Assembly (NCBI GenBank): GCA_017553065.1 | Contig: JAFZND010000107.1 | Location: 1 to 5,750 of the forward strand | Origin: Clostridia bacterium | GTDB taxonomy: Bacteria; Bacillota; Clostridia; Christensenellales; UBA1242 | DNA length: 5,750 nt | Reading direction: 5' to 3' | Part shown: piece after piece, positions 5,504 to 5,750 of the stretch | How positions within the stretch are numbered: position 1 is the stretch's first letter | How the letters are laid out: the number at the start of each line of letters is the position of its first letter | Program-made: the position numbers and the translations under genes | The notes under the pieces: model-generated | The model's input: only the letters and a program-made list of their open reading frames with translations | Database searches by the model: none | Told to the model about the DNA's origin: nothing

Positions 5504-5750
5504 ATGAAAATTACTAGCAAAGAGCTTAGAAACAAATGGTTAAATTTTTATGAGCAACGCGGACATGGCTTTTCCCAGGGAAAGGGCAAAGAGCCGGATG
5601 TGGTGCATGTGGATAGCTATCGAGAGTATGTGGAGGATTTAAAAGCCTTTATGGATCACGTGGTGAATCCGCAGACGGAGGGCTTGAAGCATATTCTGTA
5701 CGCGCACTCTATGGGTGGAGCAGTATCGGCACTGTTTTTGGAGCAGTACC
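5504..5750 (+). CDS. Chimeric open frame: AlaS-like N-terminus joined to a PldB-type lysophospholipase (runs off the right edge)
   Basis: There are 82 codons open to the window edge, and they read as two proteins. Residues 1-21 (MKITSKELRN...FYEQRGH) match the style of the alanyl-tRNA synthetase N-terminus, which normally continues with a Pro-Ser-x-Ser-Leu stretch. From Arg19-Gly-His-Gly onward the frame instead follows the alpha/beta hydrolase PldB/monoacylglycerol lipase pattern: RGHGFS, then VHVDSYREYVEDLKAF (34-49), then AHSMGGA (67-73) with Ser69 as the expected nucleophile. In the hydrolase family about 70-100 residues, including the first strands of the fold, normally precede the RGHG motif; they are absent here. 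Codon choice also changes, from AT-rich to GTG/CTG/GCG-rich. The promoter and ribosome site belong to the alaS-like part. I read this as the first codons of alaS joined artificially or by recombination to the interior of a foreign hydrolase gene, not as a functional fusion. Confidence 0.7.
   Translation, partial: MKITSKELRNKWLNFYEQRGHGFSQGKGKEPDVVHVDSYREYVEDLKAFMDHVVNPQTEGLKHILYAHSMGGAVSALFLEQY
5552..5569 (+). other. Probable chimeric junction (alaS start / foreign pldB-like gene)
   Basis: The 18 bases encoding Glu-Gln-Arg-Gly-His-Gly could belong to either gene: AlaS proteins often carry a Gly-His here, and lysophospholipases carry Arg-Gly-His-Gly. G+C is about 22% in 5461-5520 and about 50% in 5581-5750. 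The break in composition and homology falls at this shared stretch. Confidence 0.65.

Noticed and set aside
5504..5750. A genuine synthetase-lipase fusion enzyme as a new system
   Set aside because: Only the first helix of AlaS is present and the hydrolase lacks its first strands, so neither half could fold normally; the composition break favours a chimeric join.

Overview
The window is low-GC DNA, roughly 30-36% G+C by eye, with standard-code genes, consensus sigma-A-type promoters, GGAGG-like ribosome sites and a Gram-positive-style lipoprotein. This fits an AT-rich member of the Bacillota/Clostridia, most likely from an uncultured metagenomic lineage. The lineage is inferred from composition and gene families, not from a marker search.

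Layout. On the minus strand (1-1069) lie the start of a GtrA-family membrane protein that runs off the left edge, and a 225-residue divergent CYTH/triphosphate-tunnel-like protein. Each has its own promoter, and an intrinsic terminator separates them. A 163-base divergent promoter region (1070-1232) leads into the plus-strand block. This block holds a C-terminally anchored lipoprotein (1233-2132), a small two-helix membrane protein with a very basic tail (2179-2556), and the replicative helicase gene dnaB (2556-4022). The small gene overlaps dnaB by one base, and a strong intrinsic terminator follows dnaB. Next come a GPH/MelB-type sugar transporter (4079-5410) and, behind its own promoter, an open frame that reaches the right edge (5504-5750).

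The main surprise is that last open frame. Its first 21 codons read like the N-terminus of alanyl-tRNA synthetase (AlaS). From an Arg-Gly-His-Gly stretch onward it reads as a PldB-type lysophospholipase/monoacylglycerol lipase. G+C jumps from about 22% just upstream to about 50% after the join. This looks like a chimeric junction formed at a short shared coding sequence, most simply a metagenome assembly artefact, though a real recombination is possible.

A second theme is translation start style. gtrA, the lipoprotein, dnaB and the last open frame have clear Shine-Dalgarno sites. The CYTH-like gene, the small membrane gene and the transporter have none. At the CYTH-like gene a near-consensus promoter puts the predicted transcript start about two bases before the ATG, which suggests a leaderless mRNA. 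I see no CRISPR array, insertion sequence, tRNA, rRNA or clear novel defence system.
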